Positions 7,065 to 13,780 of a DNA stretch of 14,087 nt are shown here, piece by piece. The number at the start of each line of letters is the position of its first letter. Position 1 is the stretch's first letter. Location of the stretch: the NCBI GenBank assembly GCA_934654625.1, contig CAKUGM010000043.1, positions 1-14,087 on the forward strand. The letters are read 5' to 3'. A program made the translations under genes and the position numbers. This DNA comes from an uncultured Collinsella sp. GTDB lineage: Bacteria > Actinomycetota > Coriobacteriia > Coriobacteriales > Coriobacteriaceae. The notes under the pieces are model-generated. The model searched no databases and was not told the DNA's origin. It was given only the letters and a program-made list of their open reading frames with translations.

Positions 7065-7403
7065 GATGCTCTCCTTCTTGTGCGGCCAAGCGTTTGCGTC
7101 AGATTGCGGAGCGGGGCCGTACGCAACATTTCCGCCCGCGATGACAAGACGTCGACCGTTGACCAACGCGTCGGCGACCTTAGCATGGGCACGACTGCAG
7201 ATCATGGCGATCGTGGTGCGCGCGACGCCCATGCGCTCAGCGGCTTCTACCTGGCTCAACTGCTCCAGGTCAACCAGGCGCAGCGCCTCCAGCTCGTCGA
7301 TGGCAAGGACCACATCCACGCCAGCTGCCGTCCCGTCTGGAGTGAACCCCAGGTATTCGGGCTGCATGCCCACGTGTCTCGTTTTTTCACGCCGTCCCGC
7401 CAT
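6639..7403 (-). CDS. DUF134 (UPF0251) HTH domain fused to NifX/NifB-like metal-cluster protein
   Basis: A 254-residue cytoplasmic fusion. Residues 1-95 resemble DUF134/UPF0251, which carries a sigma-70 region 4-like helix-turn-helix; here SQVEAAERMGVARTTIAMIC (about 50-69) is the HTH. Residues 114-210 form a NifX/NifB-type dinitrogenase iron-molybdenum cofactor domain (MRIAVTYEDG, FQHFGRTEQF, ICGGIGGGAINAL). Residues 211-254 are a Gly/His/Cys tail with CGCGGHGHEHGHGH-like repeats, a likely metal-binding tail. No nitrogenase genes are present, so a role in Fe-S or metal handling is more likely than nitrogen fixation. Start: ATG at 7403 has GGAG six bases upstream and gives a DUF134-like N-terminus (MAGRREK); an upstream ATG at 7424 lies inside a candidate operator. 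A second start with AAGGAG lies at 7064. Domain calls are solid; function is inferred. Confidence 0.9.
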   Translation of the reverse strand: MAGRREKTRHVGMQPEYLGFTPDGTAAGVDVVLAIDELEALRLVDLEQLSQVEAAERMGVARTTIAMICSRAHAKVADALVNGRRLVIAGGNVAYGPAPQSDANAWPHKKESIMRIAVTYEDGKIFQHFGRTEQFKIYDIEDGKVVSSQVVGSNGAGHGALAGVLAAGGVDVLICGGIGGGAINALAQTGIDIYPGAAGDCDDIVNVFLAGEVTQTEGATCGCGGHGHEHGHGHEGCGCGGHGHDHGEGHHCCH

Positions 7404-7414
7404 CGCACACTCCG

Positions 7415-7435
7415 TTTCTGACATATGTCATAAAT
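7415..7435. promoter_or_regulatory. operator-like repeat, copy 1 (start-site proximal)
   Basis: The 21-base element TTTCTGACATATGTCATAAAT matches copy 2 at 7469-7489 at all but two positions. It contains the 9-bp dyad TATG-N-CATA (7424-7432) and a perfect 12-bp palindrome, TGACATATGTCA (7419-7430, counting the flanking T). It sits immediately downstream of the predicted -10 box of the DUF134-NifX promoter, over the expected transcription start, a typical repressor position. Confidence 0.65.
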
Positions 7436-7436
7436 G

Positions 7437-7464
7437 AGCATACGCCGAACGCCATCGATTGCAA
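7437..7464 (-). promoter_or_regulatory. predicted promoter of the DUF134-NifX gene
   Basis: On the minus strand TTGCAA (7464-7459) and TATGCT (7442-7437) are 16 bases apart. The -35 hexamer is identical to that of the predicted feoAB promoter. It lies between the two operator-like repeats and gives a leader of roughly 25-30 bases to the ATG at 7403. Confidence 0.5.
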
Positions 7465-7468
7465 GCCA

Positions 7469-7489
7469 TTTCCGACATATGACATAAAT
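7469..7489. promoter_or_regulatory. operator-like repeat, copy 2 (upstream of -35)
   Basis: The second copy, TTTCCGACATATGACATAAAT, starts 54 bases from copy 1, close to five helical turns, in the same orientation. The dyad TATG-N-CATA is at 7478-7486; the central base differs from copy 1 (A instead of T), as expected if only the arms are read. It lies just upstream of the DUF134-NifX -35 box and six bases from a plus-strand TTGACA (7495-7500), so it could also affect the divergent glutaredoxin gene. Confidence 0.62.
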
Positions 7490-7599
7490 TGATCTTGACA
7501 CCCCAATCGCGCAAATACCAGAGAGCACGGGATACGTCCCGCCCTCCTTTGGGTATCTCTCCATCAGCATTATGTTGCATCACTACCGATTGGAGTCCC

Positions 7600-7845
7600 A
7601 TGGCAGCAAACCACGAGCTTGAGCTCTACGTCATGACCGGGTGCCCCTATTGCATCAAGGTCGAGAACTTCCTTGCAAGCAACGGCATCTCTATCCCCCA
7701 GCGCAACATCACGACCGACCGCGCAGCCGAGCAGCGCCTGATCGCGCAAGGCGGAAAACGCCAGGTGCCTTGCCTCTTTATCGACGGCAAGGCGCTCTAC
7801 GAGTCGAGCGACATCATCACCTGGGCCCAAAAGAACCTGCTATAG
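7600..7845 (+). CDS. glutaredoxin (CPYC type)
   Basis: An 81-residue cytoplasmic thiol-disulfide oxidoreductase of the glutaredoxin family. Seen: the dithiol active site CPYC at residues 15-18, just after the first beta strand (LELYVMTG), and the cis-proline loop QVPCLFIDG (about 55-63), followed by the usual SSDI helix start that helps bind a glutathione-like thiol. The length is that of a minimal single-domain glutaredoxin. The ATG at 7600 has GGAG four bases upstream; the longer open frame to the left is not supported. It is divergent from DUF134-NifX across a region with two operator-like repeats and convergent with the dus gene. A TTGACA is at 7495-7500 without a clear -10. The 5' leader contains a small hairpin (7528-7541). 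The physiological reductant is unknown; Actinobacteria often use mycothiol rather than glutathione. Confidence 0.92.
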   Translation: MAANHELELYVMTGCPYCIKVENFLASNGISIPQRNITTDRAAEQRLIAQGGKRQVPCLFIDGKALYESSDIITWAQKNLL

Positions 7846-7892
7846 CAAAATCGCAGGCGCGCTCCTTGTCTGGAATGCGCCTGCGATTGCTA
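7843..7892. terminator. shared hairpin between convergent glutaredoxin and dus genes
   Basis: An 11-bp perfect stem (7850-7860 with 7877-7887) extends outward with a two-base bulge to 7843 and 7892, so it includes both stop codons. On the minus strand it is followed by TTTT, so it should terminate the dus transcript best; on the plus strand no U-tract follows. Confidence 0.7.
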
Positions 7893-8843
7893 TCCATGAA
7901 AACGAGCGACACTGGCTAGGCGCTCTTCGCGAAAGACCCGCTCTGCCGCAGCCTCATACTCAGCAGCCTTGCGCGTCTTGCGAATCAGCCGGTGGACCGA
8001 CAGGGGATCTGCGAAGGCGCACTTGGCGTAGAACCACCACTCCTTCATGCGAAACACCGCATTGCCGCCCATCTCGGCTTCATAGGCACGATAGAGCTCA
8101 TCGTGGAAATGTTGAAGCTCCGCGACCGTCGCCGCCGAGCCTCCCTGTATCATGCGTGCCAACGCGGGATTGGCGAGCAAACCCCTACCGATCATCACAT
8201 GGCTCGTCTGCGGATAGGCCGCCACGAGTGCGTCAATATCGTTCACGCCGAAGATATCGCCGTTGTATGCCACGGGAAACGGCGCGCGCTCGAGCGTCTT
8301 GCCATAGAGCTCCTGCCGAGGCACACCCTTGTAAAAGTCGGCACGCACGCGCGGGTGCACGATGAGCTCGGCCAACGGGCAGCGGCAATACAAGTCCAAG
8401 ATATCCTCGTACTCCGCATCGCTCTCAAAGCCCACGCGCGTCTTAACCGAGACAGGCAATGCAGACCTGCTGCAAACATCCTGCAAAAAGAGCTCAAGCT
8501 CGCCCGGGTCGCGCAAAAAGCCAGAGCCCTTTCCTTTGCCCACAACCGTACCAGAGGGGCAGCCCAGGTTGAGATTGACCTCGTGGTAGCCCATATCGGC
8601 CAATACCTGGGTTGCCCCTACAAACTCGTCGACATTCCTACTCATCAGCTGAGGGATGACATTGAGCCCTTGATTGTTCGCCGGATCAAGCTCCTTGAAG
8701 GCTTTTCCTCCAAAGGTCTTGCCCACACGAGGAGGCGGTAAAAACGGCGTGTAGTAGCGGTCGAGCGCGCCGAAGCGCTCCGCATGCACACGGCGAAACA
8801 CATAACCCGTAAGCCCCTCCATGGGAGCCAGCGACAGCATCAC
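7890..8843 (-). CDS. dus: tRNA-dihydrouridine synthase
   Basis: A 317-residue FMN enzyme that reduces uridines in the D-loop region of tRNA using NAD(P)H. Seen: the FMN-binding start LAPMEGLTG (about 5-13), the catalytic cysteine in LNLGCPSG (Cys95), KTRVG (Lys134), the IVHPR motif (His163), YNGDI (about 193-197) and the phosphate-binding IGRGLLANP. The C-terminal part is the usual helical tRNA-binding domain. Which uridine it modifies cannot be read from sequence alone. The start is either GTG at 8843 (GAGGG nine bases upstream) or the next codon, ATG at 8840; they differ by one residue. A promoter is predicted at 8886-8914 and a hairpin terminator overlaps the stop codon, so it appears to be a single-gene unit. 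Confidence 0.95.
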   Translation of the reverse strand: MMLSLAPMEGLTGYVFRRVHAERFGALDRYYTPFLPPPRVGKTFGGKAFKELDPANNQGLNVIPQLMSRNVDEFVGATQVLADMGYHEVNLNLGCPSGTVVGKGKGSGFLRDPGELELFLQDVCSRSALPVSVKTRVGFESDAEYEDILDLYCRCPLAELIVHPRVRADFYKGVPRQELYGKTLERAPFPVAYNGDIFGVNDIDALVAAYPQTSHVMIGRGLLANPALARMIQGGSAATVAELQHFHDELYRAYEAEMGGNAVFRMKEWWFYAKCAFADPLSVHRLIRKTRKAAEYEAAAERVFREERLASVARFHG

Positions 8844-8885
8844 GTATGGTATCCCTCTCGGCTCAGATGCTCTTTTGACCGAATC

Positions 8886-8914
8886 ATCTTACGGCATTGC
8901 CGGGTGATATCCAA
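8886..8914 (-). promoter_or_regulatory. predicted dus promoter
   Basis: On the minus strand TTGGAT (8914-8909) and TAAGAT (8891-8886) are 17 bases apart, 43 bases before the start codon. It fills the 95-base gap between the flavodoxin/ferredoxin stop and dus. Confidence 0.45.
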
Positions 8915-8938
8915 TTGAGCAGCTGAACCCCATATCCG

Positions 8939-9709
8939 CTAGAGGAAGAGCTGGGGATCTTTCTTCACGGAACACGCGCTCTCGATCCTCGCGGCGATAG
9001 CGCCGGCAATCTCTTGATTCACGACGCGAGCGTGCTTGGGGCACATGGCGACACAACGCATACAGCCGATGCAAAGGTCCTCGTCTGCCATGCCGCGCGG
9101 CAGTGCGCCAATTGCCCCAACGGGACATACCTGAGCGCAGGCACGACATGCCGAGCATGCCGGGGTCGGCTGGGGAACCAGCTTACCAGCACCGGGATCT
9201 TTGTAGGGCTTGTTGCCGGGAACCTCAACGTCGCCGGTAACGCCGTTTTGCACCTTATCGAGAATCTGCTGCGCGAACGACTGGAGCATCGCAATCTGAT
9301 CCGGACCAGGCTCGCCCGTGGCGAACTGATGTGCCAAAGAGTGCTCGGCAATACCAGCCACACCGGCAACCACCGTATAGCCGTCGGCGACGGCGCTGTC
9401 CTTGAGCTCAAGCAGGGCATCGTCAAAATCGCGATTACCGTAAACGATCGTCACGACCGCCTTTGCACCATTGCTGGTCACCTTAGCAAGACGCTCCAAG
9501 ACGAGCGCGGGCACACGGCCGGCAAAGCACGGTGCGGCAATAACGGCAAGGGCGTCGGCGTCAACGCTGAGATCGGCCTTCTCCATTGCGGGATCGGACA
9601 GATCAATCTGGGAAATAACGCCCCCGTCCTTCGCCAGCTCTTCTGCAAGAGCGTCAGCGACCTTCTGGGTTCCGCCTGTCGGGCTGAATACGATCTTCAC
9701 TACGTTCAT
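8939..9709 (-). CDS. flavodoxin-like domain fused to 2x[4Fe-4S] ferredoxin
   Basis: A 256-residue cytoplasmic electron-transfer protein. Seen: an FMN loop SPTGGTQKVADAL (about 9-21) after the first strand, a flavodoxin-like domain to about 150, and two 4Fe-4S motifs (cysteines about 175/178/181/185 and 203/206/209/213) in the last third. The organisation is like the left-hand flavodoxin/ferredoxin protein, but the sequence is clearly different and matches the branch whose proteins begin with F/SPTGGT. Start: ATG at 9709, ten bases after GAGAGG; an in-frame TTG at 9718 has AAGGAG four bases upstream and would add three residues. Upstream lie a TTGACA on the minus strand (9834-9829) and a perfect inverted repeat (9797-9813). 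No enzyme partner is adjacent, so its redox partner is unknown. Confidence 0.9.
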   Translation of the reverse strand: MNVVKIVFSPTGGTQKVADALAEELAKDGGVISQIDLSDPAMEKADLSVDADALAVIAAPCFAGRVPALVLERLAKVTSNGAKAVVTIVYGNRDFDDALLELKDSAVADGYTVVAGVAGIAEHSLAHQFATGEPGPDQIAMLQSFAQQILDKVQNGVTGDVEVPGNKPYKDPGAGKLVPQPTPACSACRACAQVCPVGAIGALPRGMADEDLCIGCMRCVAMCPKHARVVNQEIAGAIAARIESACSVKKDPQLFL

Positions 9710-9796
9710 GTCGGTCAATCCTCTCCTTTTAGGATGTACGATCCGGCAGACGCGTACCTCGGTCCCTCTGCGAAAATGCGACTTGCTGCCTTAACC

Positions 9797-9813
9797 GTGC
9801 TCACTGTGAGCAC
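9797..9813. promoter_or_regulatory. perfect 8-1-8 inverted repeat, candidate operator
   Basis: GTGCTCAC-T-GTGAGCAC is a perfect inverted repeat. On the minus strand it lies where the -10 box would fall relative to the TTGACA at 9834-9829, about 90 bases before the flavodoxin/ferredoxin start, so it could be a repressor site. A minus-strand reading frame through it (about 35 codons, 9822-9715) has no ribosome-binding site. Confidence 0.55.
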
Positions 9814-10029
9814 ATTGTTCATTGTGTCTGTCAAAACAAGGAAATAGCAAGGAGACATAGGGGAACGGACGGTATCTCGTCGCATAGAATCATGGCAACG
9901 CAAGAAAGGGGTCCCGATGCTCAGGGAATCACTCTTCAACCCATTCTCCGCGCTGTTGCTCGTACGCCCGGCTTGGAGCATCGCCTAACGGCACGGTGGC
10001 CGCGCGACATCGCCGCCCGGCCGGCGCGC
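9814..10029. other. intergenic region between the ABC transporter gene and the flavodoxin/ferredoxin gene
   Basis: The whole gap from 9710 to 10029 is about 320 bases. Beyond the inverted repeat and a minus-strand TTGACA it holds no convincing gene. A 23-codon plus-strand frame at 9917-9988 (MLRESLFNPF...) has AAAGGGG five bases upstream, but no other support. A G+C-rich stretch near 9999-10029 could form short hairpins after the ABC gene, without a U-tract. Confidence 0.4.
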
Positions 10030-13000
10030 TTATTCGGAACGCAGCGCCTCCACCGGATCCTTTTTCGACGCACTTCGAGCGGGCAGCAAGCCGGCAACCA
10101 CCGTGAGCACCACCGAAATCGCGATCAGTGCGAGCGCATCTTGCACGGGCAGGCTCATAAGGTTGGGCACCTGTTTGGCCTCCAGTGCCCAGGCATTAAC
10201 CGGGAAGCTCGCGATCACTACCACCACGATGGCAAAGACGCCGGAGATAAGGCCCTCGATAAATGTCTCGGCATTAAAGACATTCGCAACGTTTCGCTTG
10301 GAGGCACCGATAGCGCGCAGGATACCGATCTCTTTTTTGCGCTCCAGCACGCTGATATAGGTGATGACGCCGATCATGATGGAGCTCACCACCAGGCTGA
10401 TGCTTACGAAAGCGATGAGCACCATGCTGATGGTGTTCACGATATCGGTCACCGAGCCCATGATGATGCCCATGTAGTCGGTGTAGGAAATGACCTGGTC
10501 GTCGTGCCCGGCGGCTTTGGCTCGCTCGTTGTAATCGTCGATATGGGCGAGCACGCGCTCCTTTGCTTCAAAGTCATGCGGGAAGATTTTGATGGAGATA
10601 GGGTTATCCTCGGTCGCATACCCCAGCGTCGCTAGGTTGTTATCGTAGGTGAGCTTCGAGGCCTTCGCGTAGTTCATCATCAGGGAACTCAGGTCCTCGG
10701 CATCCATATTGAAGTGAATGGCGCTTGCGAACGCCGCTGCATCCACGTGGAAGGCATTTGCCAAGTTGGGAATGTTAGACGACATCTGCGTGGCCATCTG
10801 ATCCATGATGCCCGCAGCGCCCGTCTTGAGTTGAGCCGAGACGGTGGCCGCGATCTCGTCGCTTATCTCCTGCATAATCTCGCCCATAGCCTGTTGGAAA
10901 TAGGGAGCGAGCTGGTTTTGCACGTAATCGGTCATAGCCTTTTGCAGACGTTCCGCCAAAACATCGCCGCCCAACGCCTTGAGCTGAGCCAGGTATTGCT
11001 GAGCCGTCGCGTCTTGCTCGAGGTATGCCGTGAACGCGTCTGCGAGTTTCGATGCGTCTGTAAGGTCATCGGGCGAGAGGGCGCGGAACTGCTCCGACTG
11101 CATGAAGCCCGCAAACAGCTTGTTGGCGATAGCGCCCGCCTGCTCCATTTGCTCGGGCGTGAGCTCCAGGCCGTCGAAGATGCCCGAAAGGTCGGGCGTG
11201 GGCGCCTTTGCCATGATGTCTGTGAAGTCGATGTTCTGGCCTATGCCAGAAAGGTCGATGTTGAGCCCGGAGAGGTCGATGCTAGAAAGGTCCATGCCAC
11301 CGGCCGCACCGGAAAGCGCAGACGTGTCGAAGGAGAAGGTTTTCTTGAGGGCAGCCTCATCGACTGAGAACATACTGCCCAGGTCTACGCCCTGCTTGGC
11401 TTCGCCCTGGAGTTCATCGAAGGTCTTACCGGTAAAGACGTCGGTCTCGGGATGCGCGAGCTGCTCCTGTACGATCTGGGAGTTGGCGGCGCGATTCATA
11501 AGCTGGAGGGTCAGCGCGTGCGTATAGGCAATGCCTGGGCTAAGCGCGGAAGAATTGGCAGTCTCGTTGGGCTTGACTACGCCTACGATGCGCAGATCGA
11601 TACCGGAGTCGACCTTGCTCACCATGAAGTCGGCGTCGTCGGACATATCGGTCCAGATGCCCGTCTCGGCGTTCTTGCGATAGACGTCGGAGGGCGAGAG
11701 GATCTTGAACGTGGTGGAGAGGGCGTCGTCGTAGGTGAAATCGACATCGGTATCCGGTGTCTCGACCTCGCCATCTGCCGTCATGGCACTTGCAACAAGG
11801 TCGTTGAGCTGGTCGATGTCCAGGGCACCGATACTGTAGAGCGTGTAATCGCCCACGGTGCCGCGACTTGAAAGCACGAGCACCGCCTCGTTGGCCGAGG
11901 TGGGCCAGTGTCCCGCCACGACGTCGTACTGGGAGTCGAGAAGACTTTGATCATCGATCATCTCGTTAAAGACATCCGCACCCATGGAGCCCATGCTGGC
12001 TGTGGCAGCCGAACTGGCACCGCCGCTCATCGTAGTGGTCATGGCATTGGGCACGAGCTTGACGGGCGACTCGCCATCCGCACCCGCACGATAGACGATC
12101 GGAGTCATGCCGTAGTTGTACTGAATGGCGTTGACATCCTCATCGATGCCGTCGCCGCCCGCGTCCAGCCATTTTTTAAGGCTCGTCATGTCGTTTGATT
12201 TGACGCTCGCAAACATGTCTTTGACGGCCGTGACCACGGGGATCTTGTCGCTTTTCTTAGACGTCTTGTCAGCGTCTTGGGTGCTGGCGTCGCTCGTGGC
12301 GCTGGAGCCATGGCCGTCCATCATGGCAGAAAGGTCGTAATCTTGGCGAGAGATGGTCAGCGGGTAGCTCGAAAGCGTGTCCTCTTCGACCTTCTTGATG
12401 TAATTGTTCACGCCGTTCGAAAGCGCCAAAATCGCAGCGATGCCGATGATACCGATTGAGCCCGCAAAGGCCGTCATGGCGGTGCGGCCTTTCTTGGTCA
12501 TGAGGTTGCGTGCCGAGAGGCCCAAGGCCGTAAGGAAGCTCATAGACGTCTTGCGCGTGGGCTTGGCCTCGCGGCGCTGCGCCGTGGCAACATCAAAGGG
12601 GTCGGAATCGTGCATGATCTTGCCGTCAGCGAGGTTCACGATGCGCGTGGCATATTGGTGCGCAAGTTCCGGGTTATGCGTGACCATGATGACCAGGCGG
12701 TCGCGCGCAACTTCCTTGAGCAAGTCCATGACCTGCACGGACGTCGTCGAGTCCAGGGCGCCGGTGGGTTCGTCTGCCAACACGATCTCGGGGTCGTTGA
12801 TCAGAGCACGGGCGATGGCCACGCGCTGCATCTGGCCGCCGGAAAGCTGGCTCGGCCGCTTGTCGACATGCTCACCCAGGCCGACTTTCTCCAACGCCTC
12901 GCGCGCACGCTGGCGGCGCTCAGAATGGCCAACGCCCGTGAGCGTGAGCGCCAGTTCCACGTTTTCCAAGATGGTCTGATGCGGGATAAGGTTGTAGCTT

Positions 13001-13269
13001 TGGAAGACGAAGCCGATGCGGTTATTGCGATAGGCGTCCCAGTCACGGTCGTGGAAGTCTTTGGTCGAAATGCCGTCGATGAGCAGGTCGCCCGAGTCAA
13101 AATGGTCGAGACCGCCGATGACATTGAGCATCGTGGTCTTGCCCGAGCCCGACGGCCCCAAAATGGCCACGAACTCGTTGTCGCGGAATGCCAGGCTCAC
13201 GTTGTCGAGCGCCACCTGGGTAAACGACTGGGTGACGTACCTTTTGCAAATACCTTTGAGCTCCAGCAT
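10030..13269 (-). CDS. MacB-like ABC transporter, fused ATPase and FtsX-type permease
   Basis: A 1079-residue single-chain ABC protein. Residues 1-225 are the ATPase: Walker [10 protein letters not shown] (38-46), Q-loop glutamine about 90, signature LSGGQ (142-146), Walker B IVLADE (162-167) and H-loop histidine about 198. A first membrane helix lies at about 264-285, then a very large extracytoplasmic region (about 290-935), then three helices (about 945-972, 1006-1025 and 1044-1063) with the FtsX/MacB loop [16 protein letters not shown] and the end [17 protein letters not shown]. MacB-type proteins are usually near 650 residues, so the outer domain is enlarged: it includes DLSG-rich repeats (about 659-696) and a long helical section (about 700-870). 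Start: ATG at 13269 with GAGAGG nine bases upstream. Such transporters move lipoproteins, peptides or antibiotics, or work by mechanotransmission; the substrate is unknown. Confidence 0.94.
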   Translation of the reverse strand: MLELKGICKRYVTQSFTQVALDNVSLAFRDNEFVAILGPSGSGKTTMLNVIGGLDHFDSGDLLIDGISTKDFHDRDWDAYRNNRIGFVFQSYNLIPHQTILENVELALTLTGVGHSERRQRAREALEKVGLGEHVDKRPSQLSGGQMQRVAIARALINDPEIVLADEPTGALDSTTSVQVMDLLKEVARDRLVIMVTHNPELAHQYATRIVNLADGKIMHDSDPFDVATAQRREAKPTRKTSMSFLTALGLSARNLMTKKGRTAMTAFAGSIGIIGIAAILALSNGVNNYIKKVEEDTLSSYPLTISRQDYDLSAMMDGHGSSATSDASTQDADKTSKKSDKIPVVTAVKDMFASVKSNDMTSLKKWLDAGGDGIDEDVNAIQYNYGMTPIVYRAGADGESPVKLVPNAMTTTMSGGASSAATASMGSMGADVFNEMIDDQSLLDSQYDVVAGHWPTSANEAVLVLSSRGTVGDYTLYSIGALDIDQLNDLVASAMTADGEVETPDTDVDFTYDDALSTTFKILSPSDVYRKNAETGIWTDMSDDADFMVSKVDSGIDLRIVGVVKPNETANSSALSPGIAYTHALTLQLMNRAANSQIVQEQLAHPETDVFTGKTFDELQGEAKQGVDLGSMFSVDEAALKKTFSFDTSALSGAAGGMDLSSIDLSGLNIDLSGIGQNIDFTDIMAKAPTPDLSGIFDGLELTPEQMEQAGAIANKLFAGFMQSEQFRALSPDDLTDASKLADAFTAYLEQDATAQQYLAQLKALGGDVLAERLQKAMTDYVQNQLAPYFQQAMGEIMQEISDEIAATVSAQLKTGAAGIMDQMATQMSSNIPNLANAFHVDAAAFASAIHFNMDAEDLSSLMMNYAKASKLTYDNNLATLGYATEDNPISIKIFPHDFEAKERVLAHIDDYNERAKAAGHDDQVISYTDYMGIIMGSVTDIVNTISMVLIAFVSISLVVSSIMIGVITYISVLERKKEIGILRAIGASKRNVANVFNAETFIEGLISGVFAIVVVVIASFPVNAWALEAKQVPNLMSLPVQDALALIAISVVLTVVAGLLPARSASKKDPVEALRSE

Positions 13270-13413
13270 GGACGGCAACCTCTCCCGCGCGGGCACACTC
13301 GACCGCTCTCCCCCGCCGTTCGTATTCGGCGTGTTTGTCCTACTCTATCCCCATTTTTTGCCGCCACCAGTGAGGAATGTAACGAACCGGTCAAAAACGT
13401 CCAGAATGGCACC

Positions 13414-13442
13414 AAAAAAGAGGTCCCGAACGGAACCTCTTT
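13414..13442 (-). terminator. terminator after the small membrane protein gene
   Basis: On the minus strand AAAGAGGT pairs with ACCTCTTT (13442-13435 with 13424-13417), with two further GC pairs past one mismatch and a four-base loop. The descending arm runs into six T residues (13419-13414). It lies about 30 bases after the stop at 13473. The rest of the 13270-13472 gap shows only a weak TAGAGT -10-like box for the ABC gene and no gene. Confidence 0.8.
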
Positions 13443-13472
13443 ACGACAGAGCTTATCTTGAAGGGCAACGGG

Positions 13473-13688
13473 CTACTTCGCACAGCGGCGCACGATAAAG
13501 TAAACGAGCCACTCAATAGCCATAAGGCCAATGTAGAAAATTGCCCATATGGCAAAACTGATCAGACGTACTTCCACTGTCTGTACCGCACCATGGCCAT
13601 CTACTGTTCTTAAAAATAAAAACCCGCTAAAGCAGAGAAACAGCACCAGTTGAATGATTTGAAAAGTTCTCCAACCTTTGCCCTTCAT
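13473..13688 (-). CDS. small two-helix membrane protein, unknown function
   Basis: A 71-residue protein not recognised. Seen: a basic N-terminus (MKGKGWRTF), a membrane segment at about residues 11-26 (IIQLVLFLCFSGFLFL), a short polar loop (RTVDGHGAVQTVEVR), a second segment at about 43-64 (SFAIWAIFYIGLMAIEWLVYFIV) and a basic end (RRCAK), which predicts both termini in the cytoplasm. Start: ATG at 13688 with a near-perfect GGGAGG six bases upstream; an in-frame ATG at 13709 lacks such a site. The gene lies downstream of the TlpA-like gene on the same strand, 90 bases away, and has its own terminator. Its base composition looks more A+T-rich than its neighbours, hinting at a different history. 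It could be an accessory or stress-related small membrane protein. Confidence 0.72.
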   Translation of the reverse strand: MKGKGWRTFQIIQLVLFLCFSGFLFLRTVDGHGAVQTVEVRLISFAIWAIFYIGLMAIEWLVYFIVRRCAK

Positions 13689-13760
13689 AAGCAACCTCCC
13701 TAGTCGCATTATCTTGGTCAGATACTATCACGGGAGGCATTACACTGCACACGATCTTCG

Positions 13761-13780
13761 ACGCGCTTTACGCGTTTTTT
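13761..13780 (+). terminator. hairpin with plus-strand T-tract beside the TlpA-like stop codon
   Basis: ACGCG-CTTTA-CGCGT (13761-13775) is followed by a run of six T on the plus strand (13775-13780). In that orientation it looks like a small intrinsic terminator, but no plus-strand gene leads into it. For the minus-strand TlpA-like transcript it is a short hairpin without a U-tract. Confidence 0.35.

Noticed and set aside
6639..7403. Nitrogen fixation gene
   Set aside because: The NifX/NifB-like domain occurs widely outside nitrogen fixers; no nif structural or assembly genes are present in the window.
9715..9822. 35-codon minus-strand leader frame ending just before the flavodoxin/ferredoxin gene
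   Set aside because: No ribosome-binding site and no recognisable attenuator; the inverted repeat it crosses is better read as an operator.
9917..9988. 23-codon plus-strand small frame with AAAGGGG upstream
   Set aside because: Too short and unsupported: no promoter, no terminator, no recognisable motif.
9892..10635. 247-codon plus-strand open frame over the 3' end of the ABC transporter gene
   Set aside because: Low-complexity H/D/R-rich translation antisense to conserved FtsX-type permease helices; no ribosome-binding site.
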